Below are positions 16,556 through 24,882 of a DNA stretch of 64,000 nucleotides, piece by piece (position 1 is the stretch's first letter; every line of letters starts with the position of its first letter). The notes below the pieces were generated by a model, which saw nothing but the letters and a program-made list of their open reading frames with translations, made no database searches and was not told the origin of the DNA. This DNA comes from Streptococcus sp. HPH0090 (GTDB lineage: Bacteria > Bacillota > Bacilli > Lactobacillales > Streptococcaceae). Made by a program: the position numbers and the translations under genes. The stretch spans positions 265,686 to 329,685 of the forward strand of contig NZ_KE150465.1 of assembly GCF_000411475.1 (NCBI RefSeq), given 5' to 3'.

Positions 16556-17593
16556 ATGGTTTCTACTATTGGTATTATAAGTTTATCTAGTGGGATTATC
16601 GGAGAAGACTTTGTCAAACACGAAGTGGACTTGGGTATTCAACGTCTCAAGGGCCTCGGACTCAATCCTATCTTTTTACCCCATTCACTAAAAGGCTTAG
16701 AGTTTATCAAGGACCATCCTGAAGCTCGTGCGGAGGATTTGATTCAAGCCTTTTCTGATGATAGCATCGACATGATCCTATGCGCCATCGGTGGAGACGA
16801 TACCTATCGTTTATTACCCTATCTTTTTGAAAATGACCAACTAGAAAAAGTAATCAAACAAAAAATTTTTCTTGGCTTCTCGGATACGACCATGAACCAT
16901 CTCATGTTGCATAAACTAGGAATCAAGACTTTTTACGGCCAATCATTTCTAGCAGACATTTGTGAGTTAGACAAAGAAATGTTGCCATATAGCTGCCACT
17001 ACTTTAAAGAATTGATTGAGACTGGAAAAATCTCAGAAATTCGCCCTAGTGACGTTTGGTATGAGGAACGAACTGACTTCAGTCCCAAAGCTCTAGGAAC
17101 ACCTCGTATCAATCATACAAATACTGGTTTTGACTTGTTACAAGGAAATGCCCAGTTCGAGGGAGAAATCCTCGGTGGTTGCCTCGAATCTCTCTACGAT
17201 ATCTTTGACAACTCTCGATACGCAGACAGCACGGAGCTCTGCCAAGAATACAAACTTTTCCCTGACTTGTCAGACTGGGAAGGAAAGATCCTCTTGCTAG
17301 AAACAAGCGAAGAAAAGCCTGAGCCAGAAGACTTCAAAAAGATGTTGCGGACTTTAAAGGAAACTGGTATATTCGAGGTCATCAGAGGACTCTTGGTCGG
17401 GAAACCTATGGATGATACTTTCTATGACGACTATAAAGAGGCACTATTGGATATCATTGATAGCAATATCCCAATTGTCTATAATCTGAATGTCGGACAC
17501 GCAACTCCAAGAGCAATTGTCCCCTTCGGAGTCCACGCCCATGTAGATGCAACGGAGCAAGTCATCCACTTTGATTATAACAAAGAAAGCTGA
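16556..17593 (+). CDS. S66 family LD-carboxypeptidase-like serine peptidase
   Basis: A 345-residue cytoplasmic serine peptidase of family S66 (LdcA/MccF). Members trim the terminal D-Ala from muropeptide tetrapeptides or inactivate microcin C. The nucleophile S109 sits in the family motif GFSDTT, after the AIGGDDTYRLLPYL segment. The general base is expected in the C-terminal VGHATPRAIVPFG, where the His is followed by the usual P-R/K pair. Glu of the triad is probably in LLLETSEE. RBS AGGAGG. Monocistronic. Sequence alone cannot separate the LD-carboxypeptidase and microcin-resistance roles. Confidence 0.88.
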   Translation: MVSTIGIISLSSGIIGEDFVKHEVDLGIQRLKGLGLNPIFLPHSLKGLEFIKDHPEARAEDLIQAFSDDSIDMILCAIGGDDTYRLLPYLFENDQLEKVIKQKIFLGFSDTTMNHLMLHKLGIKTFYGQSFLADICELDKEMLPYSCHYFKELIETGKISEIRPSDVWYEERTDFSPKALGTPRINHTNTGFDLLQGNAQFEGEILGGCLESLYDIFDNSRYADSTELCQEYKLFPDLSDWEGKILLLETSEEKPEPEDFKKMLRTLKETGIFEVIRGLLVGKPMDDTFYDDYKEALLDIIDSNIPIVYNLNVGHATPRAIVPFGVHAHVDATEQVIHFDYNKES

Positions 17594-17615
17594 GATAAGA
17601 CTCTCAGCTTTTTCT
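17586..17615 (+). terminator. Terminator of the S66 peptidase gene
   Basis: Inverted repeat AAAGCTGAGA/TCTCAGCTTT overlapping the stop codon, followed by T5. Confidence 0.85.
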
Positions 17616-17644
17616 ATATTCTCTGATGTTCCAGTCATCTAACA

Positions 17645-18211
17645 TCACTTATTTCCACTTTTCCATTCACAATCATTCTCGTGGTCATCAACTAGCCCTG
17701 CAGCCTGCAGATAGGACAAGACAGCGACTGGTCCAGTGAACTTAAAACCACGTTTTTTGAGATCCTTGGATATTTTTTCAGACAAAGGCGTTTTGGCTGG
17801 TGCTTGACTGTAGTCCGGGATATCGTTAACGATGGTTTTCCCCTCTACAAAAGACCAGAGATAAGCATCAAAAGAGCCATACTCTTTCTGAACTTGTAAA
17901 AAGGCCTGGGCGTTTGCTCGGGTGGCAAAACTCTTAGCACGATTGCGGATGATAGCTGGATTGTCCATCAAAGCCTCCAGTTCCTCATCCGTCATGTCTG
18001 CAACAGCTTGAATTTGGTAACCATGAAAAGCTTGACGGAAAGCCTGCCGTTTATTAAGCACCGTTTCCCAAGAAAGACCAGCCTGATAGGTCTCCATACA
18101 GAGCAACTCAAAAAGTGCTCGGTCATCATGGAGGGCCTGGCCCCATTCCTCATCATGGTAGGCTATATATAACGGATTGGTCATTTTGACCCAGCCACAA
18201 CGTTTTGGCAT
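17645..18211 (-). CDS. tag: DNA-3-methyladenine glycosylase I
   Basis: A 188-residue base-excision enzyme that removes 3-methyladenine from alkylated DNA. The N-terminal RCGW and the conserved YHDEEWG motif are present. The predicted zinc-snap ligands are C5, H19, H177 and C181, equivalent to the four ligands of E. coli Tag, and the helix-hairpin-helix core surrounds residues 90-160. It starts 1 nt after the stop of the upstream unknown gene, whose end supplies the GGAGAT ribosome binding site, so translation is coupled. Last gene of the mutL-ruvA-unknown-tag repair operon. Confidence 0.94.
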   Translation of the reverse strand: MPKRCGWVKMTNPLYIAYHDEEWGQALHDDRALFELLCMETYQAGLSWETVLNKRQAFRQAFHGYQIQAVADMTDEELEALMDNPAIIRNRAKSFATRANAQAFLQVQKEYGSFDAYLWSFVEGKTIVNDIPDYSQAPAKTPLSEKISKDLKKRGFKFTGPVAVLSYLQAAGLVDDHENDCEWKSGNK

Positions 18212-18212
18212 C

Positions 18213-18782
18213 TTAATCTCCTATCTTTGAAACATAATCAGGCAAGGGAACAGTAGACTTATCCAATAGATTAATCCAACGATTAATATCTGGCGGCAGA
18301 GGGCTTAATCTCTCGTCCGTTTGATACCTTACACCATCATCTGTTTCTATTCCAGTTAATGTTTCAATCTGTTCTCGAAGCTGGTCTACAGACATCCAAT
18401 CAGTCCAACCCTCAAATAAGCTTTCGGGAGCCATTGTTATCCCATACCATTCTTCAAACCATTCAATATAATCTGCACCTAACAGGTAGAGTTTCTCGAA
18501 AGAACAAGGCTCATCATTCACCTTTATACTTTCTACTATATTATCATGATCCACTATATCAATACTCGCACCACAAAATTCACAAGGAAGTGAGCCAACT
18601 TGACCATAGCGAGAGCCACTATGCAAGAATAATCCTGTTTGGCTCTGTTGACAATTTTTACAAAATAACGGAAAAACGGTACAGTGTAGCCATAGTGTAT
18701 CAATCTTCCCATTTGTAAAATTTATCTTGACATGGTTGCTACTATTTCTTGCTTCAACTAGATTAATTCGAGCAATACCCAT
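18213..18782 (-). CDS. Unknown protein with a four-Cys zinc-ribbon pattern
   Basis: A 189-residue cytoplasmic protein I do not recognise. Two CxxC pairs (CKNC near residue 41 and CEFC near residue 67) about 25 residues apart suggest a zinc ribbon. The C-terminal half is acidic and Trp-rich (IEWFEEWYG, EGWTDWMS). It lies exactly between ruvA (1-nt overlap of TAA and ATG) and tag, so it is an integral part of the repair operon here. I do not recall it in the pneumococcal mutL-ruvA-tag order. A nucleic-acid role is possible from context, but unproven. Confidence 0.75.
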   Translation of the reverse strand: MGIARINLVEARNSSNHVKINFTNGKIDTLWLHCTVFPLFCKNCQQSQTGLFLHSGSRYGQVGSLPCEFCGASIDIVDHDNIVESIKVNDEPCSFEKLYLLGADYIEWFEEWYGITMAPESLFEGWTDWMSVDQLREQIETLTGIETDDGVRYQTDERLSPLPPDINRWINLLDKSTVPLPDYVSKIGD

Positions 18783-19375
18783 TATTTCACCAACATCTTA
18801 AGGGCAGATTTGATGTAGTTTTCAGCAGTATCTGAAGTTCCTTCAAAGAATTTCTTGATTTTCTTAAGCTCGGTCGCCTTGTAGCCCAATGCCAACATGG
18901 CTTCCATAGCTTCTTCCAATTCTTGGTTGTCATTGCTAGATGGAGCTGTAGTCTTAGCAGGGAGGTCGTCACCTGCCACAACCACCTTACCTTCTAGGTC
19001 CAGAACCATCTGTTGGGCTGTTTTCTTCCCGATTTTAGGGAATTTAGTCAAGTAGGTAATATTCTTAGTCTCAATCGCTTGAACGAGGCCAGCATTATCA
19101 TCCGCCGCGATAATAGCAAGAGCAGAAACAGGGCCAATGCCCGACACCGAAATCAAGCTGAGAAAGAGTTTTTTCTCGTCTTCTGAACGGAAACCGTAAA
19201 GCAGGTGAGCATCTTCGCGAACGACTTGATGCACATAGATTTGCGCTTCTTGATTGACTTGTCCTGAGTAAGCATAAGGATTAGCTACATGTAGGATGTA
19301 GCCGATGCCGTTAGCTTCAAGAACGATGTATTTAGCAGTAATTTTTGTAATGATACCTTTTAGATATTCGTACAT
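18782..19375 (-). CDS. ruvA: Holliday junction DNA helicase subunit RuvA
   Basis: A 197-residue protein that forms tetramers on four-way junctions and recruits the RuvB motor for branch migration. Domain I (OB fold) begins [20 protein letters not shown]. Domain II has the tandem helix-hairpin-helix segments [14 protein letters not shown] and [17 protein letters not shown] flexible acidic linker (about 135-150) leads to the small domain III that contacts RuvB. It follows mutL in the operon, separated by a BOX element. No ruvB is in this window. Confidence 0.95.
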   Translation of the reverse strand: MYEYLKGIITKITAKYIVLEANGIGYILHVANPYAYSGQVNQEAQIYVHQVVREDAHLLYGFRSEDEKKLFLSLISVSGIGPVSALAIIAADDNAGLVQAIETKNITYLTKFPKIGKKTAQQMVLDLEGKVVVAGDDLPAKTTAPSSNDNQELEEAMEAMLALGYKATELKKIKKFFEGTSDTAENYIKSALKMLVK

Positions 19376-19391
19376 AATTTTCCCTTCAATT

Positions 19392-19497
19392 TATACTCAA
19401 TGAAAATCAAAGAGTAAACCAGAAAGCTAACCGTAGGCATAACTTAAGTTAGACAAGGTAAGGCTGACGCAGTTTAAAGAGATTTTCGAAGAGTATT
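19392..19497 (-). repeat. BOX element (A and C modules) between mutL and ruvA
   Basis: Read on the reverse strand, it begins with the boxA signature ATACTCTTCGAAAATCTCTT and ends with the boxC signature CTTTGATTTTCATTGAGTAT. The boxB module is absent and the middle is degenerate. Its 5' edge overlaps the mutL stop codon. It sits inside the mutL-ruvA operon, so it is transcribed. Confidence 0.85.
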
Positions 19498-21445
19498 AGT
19501 ATTTGCCTAGTTCTCGTAGGCTGGTATGATTTTCTTGAATGCGACGGAACATCTTTTCCATATCTGACTTGGTAAAGTGGACCAAAACAGGACGTCCGTG
19601 CGGACAGTTGTATGGGTTGTCGCATTTAGAGAGCTGATAGAGGAGCTGTCTAGCAGAGTGGTCATCGATACGATGATTGGCTTTGATAGACCGCTTGCAG
19701 GACATCATGATTGCTAGCTCTGCTCGGTATTTCTTGATCGAAACTTCCTTAGTCAAAAGAAGCATATCACACATCTCATAGATACCTGACTCGATTTCCT
19801 CTTCTGCCATCCAAATAGGATGTTCCCTTAGGATAAATTGGTTCTCCCCGTACTCTGCTAGAAAGACGCCCACTTCCTCTAAGAGAGGCATTCTTTCCTT
19901 GAGACGAAGGACATCATCCGCCGGAAATTCAAAGATATAGGGCACAAGGAGTTGCTGTTGGCTCTGGTCAACATTGCCGATACTCTCGCGGTACTCCTCG
20001 TACTTAACCCGCTCCTGAGCTGCATGTTGATCTATGATGTAGAGCCCATCTCGACCTTGGGCAAAGAGATAGGTCCCGTGCATTTGCCCGAAAAACTCCA
20101 ACTCTGGGAAGCTCGAAGACTCTTCTCGCTCCAGCTTATCATAAGCCTTATCCAAACTAGCTAAATCTAACTCTGGATGGTCCAGTTGGTCATAGCTAGC
20201 AGGCTTTCTCTCTGCAAAATGCAGTTTGGCTGGTTTGGTTATCTGGTCTAATGTTTCCTTAGCAAAGAGGTTCAAATCCTGCTTCTCTTCTGTCAAGTTT
20301 ACCTGATGGTCTGCTACCTCAGCTTGCGTCGGTCTTATAGGTTCATTTTTTTCATAGTAGAGCGTATTTTCTCTCAGGGGCAAAGTCGTTTGCTCTACTT
20401 TTTCACGATTGCGAACGGTAGATTTGGCAAGATTTTCCAAGGCGTCTGGAATCAAGGTATGCTCTTTGAGACTCTTTGAGATAGCTTCTGAAACTAGCGC
20501 CATCAGCTCTCTTTCCTTGGAAATCCGTACTTCTTGCTTGGTTGGATGCACATTGACATCTGCCAGATAAGGATCGATTTGAATGTGAATAACGGCTAGT
20601 GGAAAACGCCCCACCATGAGTTTGCTGCCGTAACCATCTAAAATGGCACGATTGAGCAAGAAGTTTTTGATATAACGGCCATTGATAAAGAGGCTGATGT
20701 AGTTACGATTAGCCCGCGTCAATTCAGGCAATGAGACAAAACCTGAAATTTCAAAGTCTAGGTCAGAATTCTCAATCTCAACCATCTTTTTGGCACTAGC
20801 CAAACCATAAATGCCCGCAATGGCTTGGCGCAGTTGCCCCGTACCAGCTGTTCGTGTCATCTCCTTGCCATCGCTAATCAGGCTAAAGGAAATCTCAGGA
20901 TGGGCCAAACCTAGACGGTTAACGATATCGATGATATGAGATAACTCTGCCTGCTGGCTCTTCATATACTTGAGACGAGCTGGTGTATTGAAAAAGAGAT
21001 CCTCCACACAAACCTTAGTCCCTACAGGGCTAGTCGCAGGCACAATTTCTTCTACTTCTCCTCCTCGAGCCACTAGCTTGGTCCCGTGACTGGCACCATC
21101 CACCGCTGTCAACAAAGTCAAAACACTGACAGAAGCGATAGAAGGCAGAGCTTCACCACGAAAACCAAGTGTTCTAATCCGAAAGAGATCCGCTTGATTC
21201 TTAATCTTACTGGTCGCATGACGGCGGAGAGCCAACTCGACTTCATCGTGGGCAATCCCATGACCATTATCGGTGATTTGGATTTTCTTAAGACCAGCTT
21301 CTTCAATTTCAACAATAATATGGCTAGAGCCAGCGTCGATAGAATTTTCAACCAACTCTTTAACTACGCTGGCAGGACGTTCAATCACTTCTCCTGCTGC
21401 AATCTGATTGGCCAAGACTTCTGGCAGTTCAATAATATGAGACAT
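19496..21445 (-). CDS. mutL: DNA mismatch repair protein MutL (HexB)
   Basis: A 649-residue mismatch-repair coordinator. The GHKL ATPase domain (about 1-330) shows [17 protein letters not shown] and GFRGEAL. A variable linker spans about 340-440. The C-terminal domain carries the endonuclease motif DQHA-x2-E-x4-E and the zinc-region CPHGRP, so this MutL is expected to nick DNA, as in bacteria without MutH. RBS AAAGGGG. First gene of the operon with ruvA and tag; BOX elements flank it in opposite orientations. Confidence 0.96.
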   Translation of the reverse strand: MSHIIELPEVLANQIAAGEVIERPASVVKELVENSIDAGSSHIIVEIEEAGLKKIQITDNGHGIAHDEVELALRRHATSKIKNQADLFRIRTLGFRGEALPSIASVSVLTLLTAVDGASHGTKLVARGGEVEEIVPATSPVGTKVCVEDLFFNTPARLKYMKSQQAELSHIIDIVNRLGLAHPEISFSLISDGKEMTRTAGTGQLRQAIAGIYGLASAKKMVEIENSDLDFEISGFVSLPELTRANRNYISLFINGRYIKNFLLNRAILDGYGSKLMVGRFPLAVIHIQIDPYLADVNVHPTKQEVRISKERELMALVSEAISKSLKEHTLIPDALENLAKSTVRNREKVEQTTLPLRENTLYYEKNEPIRPTQAEVADHQVNLTEEKQDLNLFAKETLDQITKPAKLHFAERKPASYDQLDHPELDLASLDKAYDKLEREESSSFPELEFFGQMHGTYLFAQGRDGLYIIDQHAAQERVKYEEYRESIGNVDQSQQQLLVPYIFEFPADDVLRLKERMPLLEEVGVFLAEYGENQFILREHPIWMAEEEIESGIYEMCDMLLLTKEVSIKKYRAELAIMMSCKRSIKANHRIDDHSARQLLYQLSKCDNPYNCPHGRPVLVHFTKSDMEKMFRRIQENHTSLRELGKY

Positions 21446-21490
21446 TTTTCAGCCCCTTTCTCAACTGTTTTTATCTATTTCTCTGAAAAC

Positions 21491-21642
21491 AATACTCTTC
21501 AAAAATCTCTTCAAACCACGTCAGTCTCGCCTTGCCGTATATGTGTTACTGACTTCGTCAGTTCTATCCACAACCTCAAAACAGTGTTTTGAGCAACCTG
21601 CGGCTAGCTTCCTCGCTTGCTCTTTGATTTTCATTGAGTATA
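21491..21642 (+). repeat. BOX element (A-B-C) between mutL and tyrS
   Basis: The 334-nt gap 21446-21779 is mostly this element. It starts with the boxA signature AATACTCTTCAAAAATCTCTT and includes a GTCTCGCCTTGCCGTAT stretch close to the classical BOX primer sequence. The boxB hairpins are TGACTTCGTCA and TCAAAACAGTGTTTTGA. It ends in boxC CTTTGATTTTCATTGAGTATAA. Its orientation is opposite to the BOX at 19392-19497. The rest of the gap holds only the tyrS promoter. Confidence 0.92.
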
Positions 21643-21734
21643 AGCTAGTGCTATTATACCATATTTCATTCGTTTCCAAAAAAGTCCAAGCAGCAACTTT
21701 CTTCCCGATTTTACTAGGTTATTTCCTCACTTTG

Positions 21735-21743
21735 TGGTACAAT
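21735..21743 (+). promoter_or_regulatory. Extended -10 promoter of tyrS
   Basis: TGGTACAAT, TACAAT at 21738-21743. The leader is only about 30 nt, so there is no room for a T-box. Confidence 0.65.
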
Positions 21744-21779
21744 AGGTAGAAACAATATTTTAAAAAGGAGAAAAGACAC

Positions 21780-23036
21780 ATGCACATTTTTGATGAGCTA
21801 AAAGAGCGTGGTTTGATTTTTCAAACGACTGATGAAGAAGCTTTGCGTAAAGCCCTAGAAGAAGGTCAAGTTTCTTATTATACTGGCTACGATCCAACTG
21901 CTGACAGCCTTCACCTAGGTCACCTAGTCGCAATCTTGACAAGTCGTCGTTTGCAGCTAGCAGGTCACAAACCTTATGCGCTCGTTGGCGGTGCTACAGG
22001 TCTCATCGGAGATCCGTCCTTCAAAGATGCTGAACGTAGTCTCCAAACAAAAGACACAGTAGATGGCTGGGTCAAGTCTATCCAAGGACAACTTTCTCGC
22101 TTTCTTGACTTTGAAAATGGTGAAAATAAAGCTGTCATGGTCAACAACTACGACTGGTTTGGCAGCATCAGCTTCATTGATTTCCTCCGTGATATCGGAA
22201 AATACTTCACTGTCAACTACATGATGAGCAAGGAGTCTGTGAAGAAACGTATTGAAACAGGGATTTCTTACACTGAGTTTGCCTACCAAATCATGCAAGG
22301 GTACGACTTCTTTGTCCTTAACCAAGAGCACAATGTAACCCTTCAAATCGGTGGTTCTGACCAATGGGGGAATATGACAGCTGGTACTGAATTGCTTCGT
22401 CGTAAAGCTGACAAGACTGGTCACGTTATCACTGTTCCACTCATCACAGATGCAACTGGTAAGAAATTTGGTAAATCAGAAGGAAACGCAGTCTGGCTCA
22501 ATCCTGAAAAGACTTCTCCATACGAAATGTACCAATTCTGGATGAATGTCATGGACGCTGACGCTGTTCGCTTCTTGAAAATCTTTACTTTCTTGTCACT
22601 CGATGAGATTGAAGAGATCCGTAAACAGTTTGAAGCTGCTCCACACGAACGCTTGGCTCAAAAAGTCCTAGCTCGTGAAGTTGTAACACTTGTCCACGGT
22701 GAAGAAGCCTACAAAGAAGCCCTCAACATCACTGAGCAACTCTTTGCCGGAAATATCAAAAACCTTTCTGTCAAAGAACTCAAACAAGGACTTCGTGGTG
22801 TGCCAAACTACCAAGTACAAGCAGACGAAAATCACAACATCGTAGAATTGCTCGTATCTTCTGGTGTGGTTAACTCAAAACGCCAAGCCCGTGAAGATGT
22901 TCAAAATGGAGCTATCTACGTCAACGGCGATCGCATTCAAGACCTTGACTATGTCTTGAGTGATGCAGATAAATTAGAAAATGAACTCACTGTAATCCGC
23001 CGTGGTAAGAAAAAATACTTCGTTCTAACATACTAA
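21780..23036 (+). CDS. tyrS: Tyrosyl-tRNA synthetase
   Basis: A 418-residue class I synthetase that charges tRNA-Tyr. The HIGH-like motif HLGHL lies in [11 protein letters not shown] near residue 48, and the KMSKS-like motif is KFGKSEG near residue 225. The QGYDFFVLN and GGSDQWGN segments of the tyrosine pocket are present. The C-terminal S4 RNA-binding domain begins about residue 350 ([19 protein letters not shown]). RBS AAAAGGAG. Monocistronic. Confidence 0.97.
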   Translation: MHIFDELKERGLIFQTTDEEALRKALEEGQVSYYTGYDPTADSLHLGHLVAILTSRRLQLAGHKPYALVGGATGLIGDPSFKDAERSLQTKDTVDGWVKSIQGQLSRFLDFENGENKAVMVNNYDWFGSISFIDFLRDIGKYFTVNYMMSKESVKKRIETGISYTEFAYQIMQGYDFFVLNQEHNVTLQIGGSDQWGNMTAGTELLRRKADKTGHVITVPLITDATGKKFGKSEGNAVWLNPEKTSPYEMYQFWMNVMDADAVRFLKIFTFLSLDEIEEIRKQFEAAPHERLAQKVLAREVVTLVHGEEAYKEALNITEQLFAGNIKNLSVKELKQGLRGVPNYQVQADENHNIVELLVSSGVVNSKRQAREDVQNGAIYVNGDRIQDLDYVLSDADKLENELTVIRRGKKKYFVLTY

Positions 23037-23042
23037 AAAACA

Positions 23043-23075
23043 AACTGGATGCATTTGCCATCCAGTTCTTTTTTT
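23043..23075 (+). terminator. Terminator of tyrS
   Basis: Inverted repeat AACTGGAT/ATCCAGTT (23043-23050 and 23060-23067) followed by a T-rich tract. Confidence 0.88.
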
Positions 23076-23089
23076 GCTAGACTAAAACT

Positions 23090-23938
23090 ATGAATACAAA
23101 CCTCAAACCAAAACTCCAGCGTTTTGCATCTGCTAGTGCCTTTGCCTGCCCTATCTGCCAAGAAAACCTAACCTTGGTCGAGAGCAGTCTCAAGTGTAGC
23201 GATCGCCATTCTTTCGACCTGGCAAAATTCGGCTACGTCAATCTGGCACCTCAAATCAAACAATCCGCCAACTATGACAAAGAAAATTTCCAAAATCGTC
23301 AGCAAATCCTAGAAGCTGGCTTTTATCAGGCTATCTTAAAAGGTATCTCCGACATACTAGCGACTAAACCATCCGCAAAAACCATCTTGGACATCGGTTG
23401 CGGCGAAGGCTTCTACTCTCGCAAGCTCCAAGAAAGGCACTCTGATAAAATCTTTTACGCCTTTGACATTTCAAAAGACTCAGTCCAAATCGCTGCCAAA
23501 AGCGAACCCAACTGGGCGGTCAATTGGTTTGTCGGTGACTTGGCTCGCCTTCCTATAAAAGACACCAGCATGGATATCCTACTTGATATCTTCTCACCTG
23601 CCAACTACGGAGAATTCCGACGAGTCTTATCAAAGGACGGCATCTTAATCAAGGTTATTCCTACTGAAAACCACCTCAAGGAAATCCGTCAATTGGTACA
23701 GGACCAGCTGACAAAAAAGGACTATTCCAACCAAGATATCAAAGACCACTTCCAGGAACACTTCAGCATCCAATCTAGTCAGAGTGCTTCTCTGACCAAA
23801 CCCATCACAGCAGAGCAGCGACAAGCATTACTCAGTATGACACCCCTACTCTTTCATGTCAACCAGAGCAAGATTGACTGGAGTCAGTTGACAGAAATTA
23901 CTATCGAAGCAGAGATTCTAGTTGGAAAAGTACTGTGA
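23090..23938 (+). CDS. rlmA: 23S rRNA (guanine-N1)-methyltransferase, RlmA(II) type
   Basis: A 282-residue SAM-dependent methyltransferase. In S. pneumoniae the RlmA(II) enzyme methylates G748 of 23S rRNA, which affects telithromycin and tylosin binding. The N-terminal zinc finger has C20-P-I-C23 with C36 and H40. SAM motif I is ILDIGCGEG at about residue 103, followed by FDISKDSV and the DIFSPANYGEF motif characteristic of this family. It begins shortly after the tyrS terminator with no strong RBS visible, so some read-through expression is likely. Confidence 0.88.
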   Translation: MNTNLKPKLQRFASASAFACPICQENLTLVESSLKCSDRHSFDLAKFGYVNLAPQIKQSANYDKENFQNRQQILEAGFYQAILKGISDILATKPSAKTILDIGCGEGFYSRKLQERHSDKIFYAFDISKDSVQIAAKSEPNWAVNWFVGDLARLPIKDTSMDILLDIFSPANYGEFRRVLSKDGILIKVIPTENHLKEIRQLVQDQLTKKDYSNQDIKDHFQEHFSIQSSQSASLTKPITAEQRQALLSMTPLLFHVNQSKIDWSQLTEITIEAEILVGKVL

Positions 23939-23958
23939 ATGAATTTTTGAGATAAGAC

Positions 23959-23994
23959 AAAACCCCGCACCTCTTCTTGAGATGCGGGTTTGAT
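23959..23994. terminator. Terminator between rlmA and the lipase cluster
   Basis: Inverted repeat AAACCCCGCA-CTC/GAG-TGCGGGTTT between convergent genes. The better T-rich tail is on the + side, but it may serve both directions. Confidence 0.72.
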
Positions 23995-24033
23995 TATTGT
24001 AACAAAAAGCGAGCCAGCCTTTGCCACCTCACT

Positions 24034-24468
24034 TTAAATCAAATTTTCCCATTTAAGATTTTCTTTACTAACTGTATCTTGAATAGCGTTGGAAAACTCT
24101 CCTTTGATTTCTGCATCGATTTGATTATTTATAGAATCAATCTCTTGCTTGGTCTTTGTACCTATTTTTTTCGCTTCTTTGTCAAATTTCTCAATAATTC
24201 GAGCTGTAGCCCGTTTTTTAGCTGGCACATACAATGTTCTGATAAGCGACCTTTCTAGGCTCTTCTCAATCTCGCTATAAGCTTCAAAAGAACGTAACTG
24301 ATCTATTCCCCAGTCGTAAGCCCCGTGCATTACATCTTCTACTAGTCTCACACTTGGAATATGCTCCCTAGCAAAATTATTGATACCAGAAGATACAGTA
24401 CCGATGTTGTCCATTGTATCTGAAGCAAAGTCATAAATTCCAGTCCCGGCATCTTCAAATAATCCCAT
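24034..24468 (-). CDS. Small helical protein, candidate lipase partner 2
   Basis: A 144-residue protein I do not recognise by name. It has no signal peptide and no clear transmembrane segment. It is predicted almost wholly helical, with an N-terminal Gly/Asp-rich stretch (MGLFEDAGTGIYDFASD) and a C-terminal charged coiled-coil-like segment. RBS AGGAG. It starts 9 nt after the 134-residue helical gene, as the last gene of the lipoprotein-lipase-partner operon. By analogy with S. aureus TslA, which needs two small helical Tla proteins for export through the type VII system, it may help deliver the lipase; this is inference. Confidence 0.7.
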   Translation of the reverse strand: MGLFEDAGTGIYDFASDTMDNIGTVSSGINNFAREHIPSVRLVEDVMHGAYDWGIDQLRSFEAYSEIEKSLERSLIRTLYVPAKKRATARIIEKFDKEAKKIGTKTKQEIDSINNQIDAEIKGEFSNAIQDTVSKENLKWENLI

Positions 24469-24477
24469 TTTTTTCTC

Positions 24478-24882
24478 CTACTTTTCATCTGTCTGACATG
24501 CTTTTAGTTCACTAGAAAGCTGTTCAACGACACTCTCTTGTTTACGATACTTTTTCTTATAGCTATCTTCTAAATCATCGTATTTTCTTTCTAGTTCACG
24601 TTGCCGGGTTTTAAACTCCTCTTCATTCACCCATTGATAGCGACGAATCGTCTCCACTGCGGCATCAAGCATTTCCTCAGTCGCATCCGGCATTTTTGAA
24701 TACTCTGACAAAATAATCGAATGCTTTTCGTCAAATTTTTGGTCTAAGCCTCTATAAAAATCTCCTAAAAATTCCCACTTAGTATCCAAGTCATTCTTTG
24801 ATTTTCGGTATTCATCATCTATCTTGTAGAGCCCTTCTTGGGCATCCACTAACTTAGCCCTAATCTCACTCCACTTATCCAT
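24478..24882 (-). CDS. Small coiled-coil protein, candidate lipase partner 1
   Basis: A 134-residue, highly charged, helical protein. Long heptad-like stretches are visible (DEYRKSKNDLDTKWEF and the C-terminal third beginning RQRELERKYDD). No signal peptide. Start taken as the ATG at 24882, which overlaps the lipase stop region; a TTG two codons upstream is closer to the AAGGA ribosome binding site and is possible. Size and helicity resemble the WXG100-like Lap/Tla partners of type VII effectors, although no WxG is present. Function inferred from neighbours. Confidence 0.7.
   Translation of the reverse strand: MDKWSEIRAKLVDAQEGLYKIDDEYRKSKNDLDTKWEFLGDFYRGLDQKFDEKHSIILSEYSKMPDATEEMLDAAVETIRRYQWVNEEEFKTRQRELERKYDDLEDSYKKKYRKQESVVEQLSSELKACQTDEK

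Noticed and set aside
18359-18718. 119-residue + strand frame opposite the zinc-ribbon gene
   Set aside because: No ribosome binding site or promoter, implausible composition; the reverse-strand frame is coupled to both ruvA and tag.
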